Of a stretch of 64,000 bases of DNA, positions 23,301-34,238 are shown piece after piece; position 1 is the first letter of the stretch; every line of letters starts with the position of its first letter. The translations under genes and the position numbers were made by a program. The stretch covers positions 930,001 through 994,000 of the forward strand of contig NC_064036.1 of the NCBI RefSeq assembly GCF_932526225.1. Reading direction: 5' to 3'. The notes beneath the pieces were generated by a model that worked only from the letters and a program-made list of their open reading frames with translations, was not told the origin of the DNA and ran no database searches. Source of the stretch: Nematostella vectensis (Eukaryota; Cnidaria; Anthozoa; Actiniaria; Edwardsiidae).

Positions 23301-24889
23301 ACTCTGTGCCGGTGGAACCAGAAAAATTTCACATTTGGTCAGTGATTTCTCCAAACATCAGCTACCCTTGGCACCATTCACAAAGATCTCCAACCAAAGA
23401 GAAATCCTGCCAAGTCTTACCCAAAACTTTTCTTCCTCTTTTTTACAGTGGTGTTTTTTTGGTGTTGTTGCATGAAAACTGCCTGCAAAATGCATCGTTT
23501 ATTGGCCTGATAACCCAAATTTTCTGCAACAACTTACACAATATTTTTTATTATTGCAACAACATTTGATAGCACTCCAAGTAGTATTGGTATCATTTTG
23601 AGACGAAAATAAAACAGAAAACTGCGGCCTCCACTGAGGTTGTTTATCTACTAAGCAGCCAGGCAACTATGCCACATCAAATTATGGGTAGCGTAACAAA
23701 ATTTGTTTGTTGGGGTGTTTACACGTTTCAACCACAGGCTTACTATCCTCCCGTTGTTATTATCAGAATTATTTCCCGTAATCAGACTACACGTTCTCGT
23801 TTTCAATGAGTCGGCGCTGCGTTCACTATCTATTGACTCGTAGAAAGCTCGAACTCGTAATCTAAGTTAAGTTACTGTTAAATAGAGAGAGCAAACAATA
23901 AGGAATATTTTGATAGGCACACTGTTTGTCAGTCTATTGTTGTGTTGTCAAAATGCATCGTGAGAAGGACCTTTCTCATTCAACATTTTCAGCATACTAT
24001 CTAAACGAGAAACTGATAAACGAAGTTTTGCTTGGAGCAAACATCCATTCTTTATTACTTACTTATGCATTCCTTTGTCGATGTATCAACTCGTTCGCCT
24101 GTCCTCATATCGTTTTGATGGAAATCGCACGCACAGATGGCAAAAGAACAGGCCCTATTTGCTGAAGTTAACGGCAAAGCCACATATTTGTTTGACTCGA
24201 GAAGAGTGCTAGGTGATTTGACAGTGCTATATAAGGACAGGAATGATCAAACCGAGAAAAAAAAAAAACGCAAACACTCAGCTCCACTACACTTTCCAAC
24301 CTCGTCGCACAGTCGATATTGCTCCGGTCAGAATAAAAGATATCCGGGGCTTTTATTCGGCTATTCGGCAGGCTCCGGAAGTCAACAGAAGGTCACCACA
24401 GGCAGCCAATACTCACTCATTGATAATAAGCAACGGCGACGAGTTCTCTTTCGACTGTCTTTTTAATCTCATTTAAGATTTTGCTATTTTATCAGCGAAT
24501 AAGGCTGAATTCTAGTGGATAAAACAAATATTGTTTCAATGGCTCGAGTTGAAGTAAAAATGTGCGTGATAAGTTTATTGGGTGAATAAAAAAACAAAAC
24601 AGGGATTTGTGACGAATTTGAATATGCAAACCACGATATCCTATTAAAAGATTTCATTCGTTAGATTTCCAAAATATCGAATCGAGGGTTCCCGATATAA
24701 CGATATTATCTTTCGGTCTTTTGCATTTTGTTATTTCGAGGTTTGACCTAGCCTGCCCGCTGCCGCAATACTGACATAATACTAACGCTAAATGTAAGAA
24801 AAATCGCCGCTTAATGTTATATGTAATAATAAATGTCAAAGCTTGAGAATTTTTTTGGGTGAGGGGTGGGGTTTAATTTGTCCCACAAT
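23301..24889. other. Intergenic, no supported gene
   Basis: Open frames at 23926-24466 on the plus strand overlap in different phases and lack recognisable domains. Near 24775-24830 a dispersed repeat (taacgctaaatgtaag, aatcgccgcttaatg) occurs whose inverse lies at about 31325-31400. Confidence 0.4.
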
Positions 24890-25420
24890 TTAGAAGATTA
24901 TCTAACGGACGTAAAAATATTGACCATAGGATTGCCCTTACTAAATTCAGGCTAAGCAATCATAAGCTAGCAATTGAAACTGGAAGGTATGAAAAGCCAT
25001 ATAAAAAACCTAACGAAAGAAAATGCTTAGTATGCTAGACAGGTAAAGTGGAGGATGAAGAGCATTTTCTGTTAGAATGTCCGGCCTATAAAGATGATCG
25101 GGATAATTTACTGGATTTCCTTAAAACGCATGCAGGTATCAATGTTTGACACCATGCCAACAAAGAAAATAGCTTCGTCAGAATTATGGTATTGAGCCGG
25201 AATGAAAACGTGAATCGGCGCTTAGCGAAACATATTTTTGAATGTATGAAGGCAAGAAATGTGAAGCTTGATGACGACGTACGGTGACGTCACCTAATCA
25301 TTCGAAACAAGAAAAAAAATGCAAAAGGCAAAGTAAGAAAAACATATTATTTGTGGATTTACACCGATGTAAATGTTTTATAAGGTGCCATGAATAAAAT
25401 CTATCTATCTATCTATTCAT
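24890..25420 (+). pseudogene. LINE (non-LTR retrotransposon) 3' end, dead
   Basis: One frame reads DHRIALTKFRLSNHKLAIE, then ERKCLVC, a stop, VEDEEHFLLECPAYKDDRD, LLDFLKTHAG, a second stop, and NVNRRLAKHIFECMKARN. This is the Cys/His tail that follows the reverse transcriptase in many cnidarian LINEs. In-frame stops at about 25037 and 25147 show it is inactive. The element ends in a short (atct)n tail at 25399-25419, as LINEs with microsatellite tails do. The left part is truncated. Confidence 0.85.
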
Positions 25421-26006
25421 TTTTTTGGGGGGAGGGGCGGGTTAAACCTTGCAGGCGTTTGACGTATAGAAAGCTCTCACGAACCATATCAAACTTTTGG
25501 TGTTATTCAAACTCGCTCGGCCGCTTTTTTAGAGACTGAGACTAGGAGCTGTGTAACCTGGCAAATTACAAATGGGTTTTCTCTGAGCTATCCAAGATGG
25601 CGGACGAAGAGCGATTATTTTTGGAAAACAGGGCTATTTAACCTGAGATTTCTGCTTATAGAAGCGAAAAATACCTATTTTTCTCATCAAATACCCCTGT
25701 AGGGGCTAGATCTTTCTTCTGCCAGCCTAACTTGTGGAAAAAAGCCCTCGTAGGTATTTTAATCGACTACGTCCTTGTGTGATCCTGATGCTGAAGAGTA
25801 CAGAAACACCCGAAGGACGAGAAGCTAAGTATTCCTTTCTAATATTTCCGTTTTTTGTTTGTATAATTTTGGCGCAATTCTTATCTAGATAATCTTCACG
25901 GGTTGTTTTTTGGGGATCATCTTGCAGAATCTCGGTAAACTTAGGCGGGAAGAGGTTCAAAAGTTTAGTCGTCTCGTTTGCTTGTTCATGATAGATATCT
26001 ACTAAA

Positions 26007-29000
26007 ATGATGGTGCAAGGGTATTTGACAAATTTTTCACAAGGTCCTCCATTGAAAAAACAAAGATTGGCTTACATGCTACCTCAAGTCCGTGAAATCG
26101 GGCTGTGTGATTCTCGGGACTCTAGAATCGAAGAGCTCGAGAATCAGCTGTCAGAGCTAAAACATCGACTCGCTGATGTTGTCAAAGAGAGAGATGGCAT
26201 GAGAAAGGAGCTAGGCAAGGAAAAAAAGCCCTTTCTTCAGCCGAGAAAGCCTTTTTGTGACCTTGAGCCAAAAGCTCAATTTCACAAAAAGTCAGAGATT
26301 AAAAAATGGCTTGAGAAGCAATTTGAGAAGCTTCCAACAGATTGGAAAGTTGTTGAGGTTTGTTTAGAATTTTTGTACACATGGAAACAACCTAAATTTA
26401 CCAATTCTGTTATAATGGCATTTGTTTATCATAAAATGTTTCCTTATCTCTAGGTTCAACTTGAAGTTGGTCAGTTTTGCCCTACATTTCAATGTTTCCT
26501 TATCTCTAGGTTCAACTTGAAGTTGGTATGGTCAGTTTTGCCCTACATTTCAATGAGAGGGTTGAGCCTGAGGAGATTGACCATAAAAAGATCCAAAGAG
26601 CTCTCAAGGTAGGTATTATAGAAGTACATGTACAGTACTGTAGGTTTCTTATTTTTTCTATATTTAGATTATTTTTATAATCTCAGGCCAAAGAAGATGG
26701 TGATGTTTCTGACTCAGCATACCATGAGCTAAAGATGGTAGCTGGGTCCAGCTTGCCATCACTGTATGGGATACAGAAAGAGAGAAAAGCTCAAAATGCA
26801 ATCATTCCTATTACAGAATTTGAAGGGGTTAGTCTGTTGATAGTCTTAATTCTGATTTGCTTTGTGCACAGCACATTTTGCATCCTTTAAAACAAGCAAA
26901 TACTGTACAAACCCAATAATTCATTAAACAAAGTTTCTCCTTTCAGAATGCAAAAGGATGTTCAAGATCCATCAAGGACATTCTAAGTTATAGTTCAGAT
27001 GTCATTGGAAATGCAGGGGGCAATGTTATAACCCTTCGGTTTTCTGGTGATGGTAGAAAAACCACCAAAAAACTCGGGAGTGTTATGACAACCTTCTGCT
27101 TTCCAGCAGAAAACTCTGTTAAAAGAAGCCCAGAAAGGGAATATTGTATATCTATATATGATGGTGAGTTGGTTGCAGCTAATTTATTGCAGCTGTAAGC
27201 GAGAACAAATCTTCCTAATGATATAGTCAACTAAAGCCATATATCTGTGAACACTTTTTATTATAGGCAAGGAGTCATATGACATCCTAAAGGCGACCTT
27301 GAGAGGGGTTTTTGATGAGATGAAGGCCCTAGGGAGAACTGGCATTCTTGTTAATGGCCTTGAATACACTATTGATTGGTAGGTTTCATTTTTTTTGCAA
27401 CCAATAATCTTATGATCTGGCATTAAACAGGACATATGTAACTTTTATCCCTTTTTTAAGGGTGATGTGTGCTGACTGGAAGTTCATGGCGTGTATTCTC
27501 GGAATTAATAGTCCCTGTGCCTTGTACTTCTGCATTTGGTGTGAGTGCAGCAAAAGGATGATCAGAGACTTTTCTAGTAAGTTTTTTAATTTTGTTACTT
27601 ATATAATGAATGTTATGTAATGAATTAAATGATTTTTGTTTTTATGAATTATTCCATTGTCAGCTATATTATAAATAACTAGATAAATTTGATAAAAATT
27701 TCAGTCCCACAATGGCCCATAACCAGAACCTTAAACCAGTGCCGTGCACGTGTTGGGTGTCCAAATGCCAAGGGAGTTCAATGTTTACCTCTCGTGGACA
27801 TTGAATTTACCAAGGTCATACCCGACACCCTGCACCTCAAATTGAGGATCATGGGAAAACTTCTCAACCAGGTAAAATTATGCTTATTTAACAAATTCAA
27901 ATCTCCATTGAGCCATTTTTTAAAAAAGTTCCTGGTATATATTAAACTTCTAGGTTGCTTGCTGGGCTATAGAGCAGAATGTTAAAAAAGCCATGGAAGA
28001 AGCAATAGAAGCTTTGGGTAAATAAAAATTTCATGTATAGGGTAAATGGGTATATGGGATGTCTTATGGTGATTATCATTTTGTTTTCTTGCCATATTGT
28101 ATTTGCAGGTGTGAGGTTTTGTTTCTATGATGTCCAGGATGACAGTGGCAAAACCACAACCAAGTGGAGCTCTTTGGATTGTAAGTAAATAACTGACTAA
28201 TAGAAAAGACTGTTATAATAACTGAAACTAATATGAAATTACTATAAAGTTTCGTTATTTATTTTCTTTGAATCCTCTTTTCCTTATAAAGGTGATGATT
28301 TGGAAACTATCATTAGGGGGCTTGATATCCATGCCTTCCTAGGAGACATGGAGAACAAGTCCATCACCAGCCTTGACTGTCTGACCAAAGCCCAGCTAGT
28401 GGAGGAATGTAGGAAGTTCCATCTGAGGTCGACAGGCACCAAGGACTTCCTACGTGCCACACTCAAGGATCATCTTGACCGCAACAACATAGTGTTTGAG
28501 GTATGATTTTTATTTTCATTATAAAAAAGACCAGCACACCCAGGATACTACTGTGTATAAAGCTAATTTAACAATTGCTTTGTGTTTTGTAGCCATCGTC
28601 CACTCCCACTTGTGAGAAAACAGTTCTTAGCATATCAGAGCTGACACAAGTGTGGAAAAGTTTGATGGTCCTCACTGATGCTCTTGGGGCAAATCCTGGA
28701 GATGAAGCATATCTTCGAGCAGATGCTTTTCAAGAAAAGGCCCGCCAATGGGGAACCAAATTTAGAAAGGCCACGTTTGATGAGGTAATTCTACATCCCT
28801 GTGGTTAGTTGAACTGGCAGGACACAAGCCTCATTTGATCATATGTCACTGAAAAAATAACAAGTAGATATATTATTTTAATTGTGCTTTCTTTTATCTC
28901 TCCACAGGATGTAATTCCATATATACATGGTAAGATTAAAATGAGATTCCTTAATTGACTTGGGATCTCCGAGACCAAGTAATGTTATGCATTTTTTTCT

Positions 29001-29314
29001 CTACAGTTCTTGTTTATCATGTCCCCCAATTTTTGGAGATTCATGGCACGATCCACCAGTTCAATTGCCAGACAGTGGAAAAGAAAAACCACATGCAGAA
29101 CAAGACATTCCACAGGGGTAGCCAGAAAGGGGGGAAAAATAGCAACTACACTGTACAGGTAATTCCAAGTGAAAAAAACGTCATGTTATCTAGACTAATC
29201 GCTTGCTACAACTGTGTATTTTTATCTCTATAGATCATGGAGAGGGAAAACAGAAAACTGTTCAGTAGGGAAAATAATTTGGAAAGGGTCAAGAGAAAAT
29301 ATCAAAAGCAGTGA
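26007..29314 (+). CDS. RAG1/Transib-like DDE transposase with SAP domain
   Basis: Fourteen exons join in phase into 664 aa: 26007-26357, 26510-26608, 26687-26827, 26947-27163, 27267-27378, 27461-27576, 27705-27871, 27954-28017, 28109-28180, 28292-28500, 28593-28784, 28908-28929, 29007-29158 and 29234-29314. There is a coiled coil at about 38-75 (RIEELENQLSELKHRL). The catalytic core has RFSGDG (D232), VMCADWKF (D312), CIWC (C331/C334), YIHVLVYHVPQ (H587/H592) and QTVEKKN (E612). Residue order and spacing match RAG1 D600, D708, C727/C730, H937/H942 and E962. DTLHLKLR corresponds to RAG1 DALHCDIG. A SAP-like domain lies at 472-508 (LTKAQLVEECRKFHLRSTG). RAG1's RING and nonamer-binding parts are not seen. 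The frame is intact with all catalytic residues, so it is either active or recently domesticated. The 14 introns are many for a transposase. I know no named family with this exact layout. Confidence 0.88.
26435..26552 (+). repeat. Tandem duplication of the intron 1 acceptor in the RAG1-like gene
   Basis: A 56-bp unit is present twice, each with tttccttatctctag followed by gttcaacttgaagttgg. Only the second acceptor (exon start 26510) keeps the frame. The first (26454) would add 56 bases and shift it. The second copy also has a short extra tatgg. Confidence 0.92.
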
Positions 29315-29750
29315 AGACAAAGAAAAAATGTATTTATTTATTTATTATATTTTTGGTGCTATTTATTACTGTTGTAAATATCACTATTTATAACTTGTAT
29401 AACTATTTGTACCCACATTATTATATAAAGGCATTAAAACCATCAAAACAATCTGTATCATTCCCTGGATCTAAATTCCCCCTCTTTATTTTCGACTGGA
29501 AATACAGTGAAATCGGTTGAAACAGATGTCAACAATTAGTTTATATAGAGAGATTTTAACTTACCGAGCCATAGTTGTGAAGCATATTCCGTCTACGCCG
29601 TACGAAGCTGATCTCCAAAAAGCTCAGCGGGGGATACTTGCGCTCTAGCGGTCGACACATACTAGGCCTTTCTTCCTCTGACCCATATTCAGAGATGTAA
29701 GTACAACGGGGGCACGAACTATGATCATAATTAATCCTTAGCTCGTATCC

Positions 29751-30398
29751 TCATGATATCCACATCTTCGAAGATGAGTCAACTTCACATATTGTACTCG
29801 AATCTGGCAGTTGCCGAGCCATAAACTCCGTACCAATAACGGTGCCAAACTCGACAGCAGTGCACGGGAACCGAATATTACGGGTCCCTGAAAAATCCAG
29901 CTTTCGTGAGGTAGCAAAAGAAAATGTCCCTTTACCAAACAAAGCGGAAAAAACCCCCTTTGAAAGTGGGACTTTCACTTGTACTCTCCGAATGAGTCCC
30001 GTGTCATTCTCGGGTGTACGAAATTGGAGCTCATCGAACAGTGCATGTCGAATCAGCCACAATTCCTTATCCTCGGAGCAAAGAATGGGAAGCTTTTCTC
30101 TTGCTACCTCACTACTGTCGGGGTTCCCAGCATTCACGGCTAAATAGCATGACAACTGCGGATTCAATGAAAGAGAAACCGTAGAATTATATCTATCGCT
30201 GTAGCCTTTCCATTTCACAAAGGCATAGTCTCCCTCAACGTTTAAAACTCTCTCTATCTCCCAGACTTTTTCTTCTTCCTCTTTCTCTTCTTTCACGTAC
30301 GTATCAACTGAGGAATGGTCTAAATATTTGACCAAGCGATCCGGTTTCTTTATAATTCTTCCACTACGAGTCTTTAGGGAATCAGTGTTTGCCGCCAT
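29751..30398 (-). CDS. Chromodomain protein of the RAG1-like element
   Basis: An intronless 215-aa frame beginning MAANTDSLKTRSGRIIKKP, a basic TRSGR-KP stretch like those before chromodomains in mobile elements. An acidic linker follows, then a chromodomain at about 45-73: VWEIERVLNVEGDYAFVKWK with GYSDRYNS. W46, W63 and Y66 could form the methyl-lysine cage. The usual Trp/Glu after N-S/T is replaced (YNSTV), so the C-terminal helix may differ. The remaining 140 residues (LWLIRHALFDELQFRTP, FSALFGKGTFSFATSRKLDF) form an unknown beta-rich part. It faces the RAG1-like gene tail to tail, 436 bp away. A reader of chromatin marks that targets the transposase is the likely role, by analogy with RAG2, and is inferred. 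Confidence 0.75.
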   Translation of the reverse strand: MAANTDSLKTRSGRIIKKPDRLVKYLDHSSVDTYVKEEKEEEEKVWEIERVLNVEGDYAFVKWKGYSDRYNSTVSLSLNPQLSCYLAVNAGNPDSSEVAREKLPILCSEDKELWLIRHALFDELQFRTPENDTGLIRRVQVKVPLSKGVFSALFGKGTFSFATSRKLDFSGTRNIRFPCTAVEFGTVIGTEFMARQLPDSSTICEVDSSSKMWIS

Positions 30399-30512
30399 GT
30401 TTGTTGGAGAAGCGCGAAAGGGGAAACTCCAGTACTTCTAAATATGGGCATATATGACCATATAAGGCACAGCGAACGAAGGACACTATCCGTGGGGAAT
30501 ATGTTTGATATG
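30399..30512 (-). promoter_or_regulatory. Promoter / terminal region of the chromodomain gene
   Basis: The 114 bp between the element's right end and the ATG. About 80 bp of it (gaaggacactatccgtgggg, ccttatat, gcccatatttagaag) is repeated nearly unchanged at 41775-41855 in the short derivative. It therefore acts as both terminal sequence and 5' flank, and may bind the transposase. Confidence 0.65.
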
Positions 30513-33500
30513 AAATCCACTATAAATCTCACGAGGGTGTTAGGTAAAGTGCGTTACGCAAGGGAATTATTGTTTCAAATATTTTAATAGAAAATAGGCA
30601 AAATGACGTTTTTCTTTAGAATAATTTCTCGGAAGCGCTAAAAAGCGGGAGATTTTGTGCTAAACGCGGGAGAGCGGGAGAAGGGGTCCAAAATCTTGAG
30701 ACTCCCGCTAATGCGGGAGAGTTGACAGGTATGTTAATGTAGGAACAAATCAACACTTAACCCTTTCACTCCTGGATACTTTTGAGCAAAATTGTAAGAA
30801 AATCAGACTGAAAACAGAATCACCCCCCCCCCCCCCCCATTCAAGTCCAGCTTTTTCACATCTGGAGGGTGCCTTAGGACATCATGAAGTCTATTGGGGC
30901 ATAATTAATGCTGTGCTTATGGATGTTTGCACGCTGAGGTTGATTCAATGGGATAATTCCTTGTTTGGTTTCACCGAGTGAGAAAGGAATTTTTTAGTGA
31001 ATTGCCTCATACTCTCCAATGTGGAACATCTTTGCTACTTATTTATTGTTATTGTTTGGGAGATCATATTTTGATAGCTCGACAAACAGAACTTAATTTT
31101 CTAAAGACTATAGGCACTCTTTTTGAAAACTAAAAGTTGGGATTTTGACTTGCACGATCAGTAAAAACGCGTCAACTCTACGCACCTCTGTTGTGAAAAC
31201 GAGGTCGGTACCCCCATTTTTTATTACATTTTTTGAAAGCCCTCAACTTCAATATTGTTTATGCCAAGTTTAAAAAACACCTGGGTTTTAGAACTATTTC
31301 AAGGAAATTACCTTAAGCGTATTAGTATTACATTAAGCGGCGATTTTTCTTACATTAAGCGTTAGTATTACATTAAGCGGCAAATTATATTACATTAAGC
31401 GTTAGTGTTACATTAAAAGGCAGTTATTACATTGAGTGGTGGTACAGTGGGGAGGTACTTAAACCCTTATTCTGCTTAATTTTCGAGAATCGCGAAAAAT
31501 AAAGGCCGCGAATTTTAATCTCGCAAAATTTAATGGATATAGAAAAATCGTAGGGTCCTATAACAAATTCTAAACGTTTGCATAAGCCCTGGTACAAGGA
31601 GCAATATGTCCTCTGTGCAGTCCAATCGACTATCCTGTCCCGGTATCTTGTAGTGTGTAGTTACGAGCGTCTTGTATCTTTTCGTTGTCTCCCTGTTCTC
31701 CTGGTGTATCATCATATCAAATATATCGCGAAATTAAATCCCCTGCAAACACAATTTCTCTCCGCGATCGCGAAATTAAAGACTCGCTAAGTGTGCCGAG
31801 AAAATTTTCGCGAAATTTAAGACGCGCGATGATAAAGAAAAATAAGGTATCTTCGATCTGCACACCACTGGTTGGCCAAAATGGTGACCACGCAGTCATG
31901 CACGTTTTACCCATGCAATTTGCAAGAACGAAATCTCAAAATTGTGAGATTGGGAAATATCATGTTCCAGTCCATGGTTACCCTTTCTTCCACTTTGTTT
32001 TCAATGAGCCGTGCTCCGCCACACGTTCACGGGATGTCTAATACTGGAAATGTGATAGTCCAGGGGACAGCTAGCTTTATGCCAGGGAGGTATGATGAAA
32101 CAACAAGTTAGTTTAAATCGTTCGCAATCATTCGAGCGAAATACTATGCTAACAATCGGAAATTTTTGTCTTGGAATCACCGGTTAATCCGTAAATAAAA
32201 TGTCAAGCATTCGAGCACTTGTAAAATTAATGAAACACTTGCGAGTAAGGCACTTTTATGTGCGCAAAACTAAGTTCATTGTTACCTTACGAGCCTTTCT
32301 AGTTTAAATTTTTATATCTCGACCACCTATCATCGTATTGCAATTTATTCACCTTTTCTCGGTGCACTATCAAAATAAAAAATGTGCCTTGAATAGGATT
32401 TTTTCTTCTGCCTAATTGTGCTAGTGATCAACTTTCTAACAGTGAATGATGGCTTGCCCTCTGTTGGCCCATAATTTGCTTTGTTTGATCATCATTTTAT
32501 CGTCGAATACTAGAGTGTTGATGTATCATACTCTTTTCCAGATCTAAGGTGTTTTGTTTTTCTTTTATTCGTTTACCTCTATCAATTGTGTTTTGTTTTT
32601 CTTGATTCAATGATAAATGGTAAGTCAGTAGAATGTGCTGAGCAGGTGTTCTCGAGAATGACAAAATATGTTTTTTTTATATTATTTTGTATAAGCCTTT
32701 TTCCCATTTGCCCTGTTTGCAGAATACTTAGTCATATATCCAAACAGCAGCGACAATAATTCATAATTCAGCATTTTTACTTGGGTTAATTAAAGTTTAC
32801 TCACTTTATAAACGTCTGTTTATCGATTTACAACCAAATAAATTTTCATCAAAAAAACTCGAATATTAGAACGCGCGTTCTCTGAGAGAAGAAGGCATTT
32901 TGGTCTTACTAATCATTTTATCATTCATGTGTCAAATGGAAGGATACATTAAGACAACAGTCAAGAGGGTATATGGCAAAAGCTTGCTAAGAAACTGAAA
33001 AAATGAAATGATTGAAAAAAGAATCATTGCTTGAACGTTTGATGAATTCATTACTATACCTGGCATTATTCCCGAAGGCCCGTGAAACATAGTGAGCGAT
33101 TTCTGATCCTCACCTTAAACTGCACTCATCTGAAAATTAACTTGTGTGTTCGCTGCGTCGATTTATTCTCACTGGCTTGTATCGTGCAAACAGTCGCTGA
33201 AATACTGCACAAACGAGAGGAGTAAAGGTGGGCGAGATAATAATGGCCCTTCTATTTCCTTTTTTCCACTCGTCTGCTATGCTAATCAGCCAATCCACGT
33301 TAGGTAATAACACAATGACAGATGCTGCTTGTTATATAACCATCATGCATGGTCTTACGTGCCGTCCACAATTTCTATCTCTACTTTTTCGTATTCTTTG
33401 GAAAATTAACTTTGATTTTTCTAACTAAGACATCTTGGTGATGATAACATACTTAGATACTGTTATTTTTACTTTCTTTTCGCTTTTTTACTTTTCAAAG

Positions 33501-34238
33501 TCAATGAAAGAAAAGAAGACACAACTTGCTTCTTATAAAATTTCTTTTGATTTTTTTCCTCCATATCAATAATCGAAAAATATATTGAAATCATGTAGAC
33601 ACGCTAGCGGTGGTTTCTAATGGATGCATAAAGAGTGGAATCGCTCGTCGAATAGCCGAAAGCTTCTTGGCGATTATAGGAAGCTTATTTTATTACTGGT
33701 ATTTAGAGTTGATTTGTGCTATCTTTTTTTGCAATTTGTGGACAATAGATCAACAAAAATTCATACCCAGTGGTCCAATAAGTTCCCATCAATGCTGGTG
33801 AAAACAATTTTCGCAAATATTTTCTCAAGTTTTTTTGGGTAAAAGTAACATAAAGACAAGAAAAAAAAGGGACAGAAATTTGGGTACGGAAAAACTTCAA
33901 AGTTCATTTAATAACAGGGTTTTTATTCACAAAAAAGGCAATTTCATATCGATACATCTTGTTACACACAGATCGCAGATCCAAACGGTTACGTTAACGT
34001 CGACTTTCACAAACCCATTTTTATCTGAGTTGACAGTGCAAACGCAAAATACGAAATGGGCGAAATGTCTGAAATATGCAATGACTTGTGGCTGAAATGT
34101 GCTTATTTGTAATAATAATTCGTAAGTATAAGGTGTTTTTCAATAAACTCAAGTGATGCGTATCCTTATTTTTTTGCATTCTTCTATCATTTTAGTTTTC
34201 AAAGATTATCAAGGCACGAGCACGGATAGCTCGGTTTT
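30513..34238. other. Intergenic, dispersed repeats, no supported gene
   Basis: About 30640-30735 has a local repeat of gcgggag. A C run lies near 30823-30838. About 31310-31440 holds repeats of acattaagcg, the inverse of a stretch at 24775-24830. About 31485-31830 has inverted copies of cgcgaaatttaa, a common short repeat. The frame 31872-32111 (+) is not recognisable. The end of this region should include the cyclase 3' UTR. Confidence 0.45.

Larger units (their letters stand above)
25485..30512. mobile_element. 5-kb element encoding a RAG1-like transposase and a chromodomain protein
   Basis: Both ends carry CATATCAAAC in inverted orientation (25485-25494 and the complement of 30503-30512). 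The ends were defined by comparison with a 282-bp derivative at 41775-42056. That derivative shares the right end, through the chromodomain gene's promoter and start codon, and also the left end (CATATCAA, then ctcgctcggcc at the same distance). Inside are two convergent genes: a 14-exon RAG1-like gene (+, 26007-29314) and an intronless chromodomain gene (-, 30398-29751). No target-site duplication is visible (left flank cacgaac, right flank aaatccac). That both genes move as one unit is inferred from the shared ends. Confidence 0.8.

Noticed and set aside
23926..24476. Overlapping plus-strand ORFs
   Set aside because: Different frames overlap, no domain or splice logic found; left as intergenic.
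26454..26509. Use of the first acceptor copy in the RAG1-like gene
   Set aside because: It adds 56 bases and shifts the frame; the second acceptor restores all downstream phases.
30002..30170. A 24-base intron in the chromodomain gene
   Set aside because: A gtttctc...gcag stretch near 30158-30181 looks intron-like but is too short and its removal does not restore a better chromodomain.
25485..30512. Target-site duplication for the 5-kb element
   Set aside because: Flanks cacgaac and aaatccac do not match; claiming one would be forced.
31872..32111. 79-codon plus-strand ORF
   Set aside because: No recognisable motif and no exon partners; not supported as a gene.
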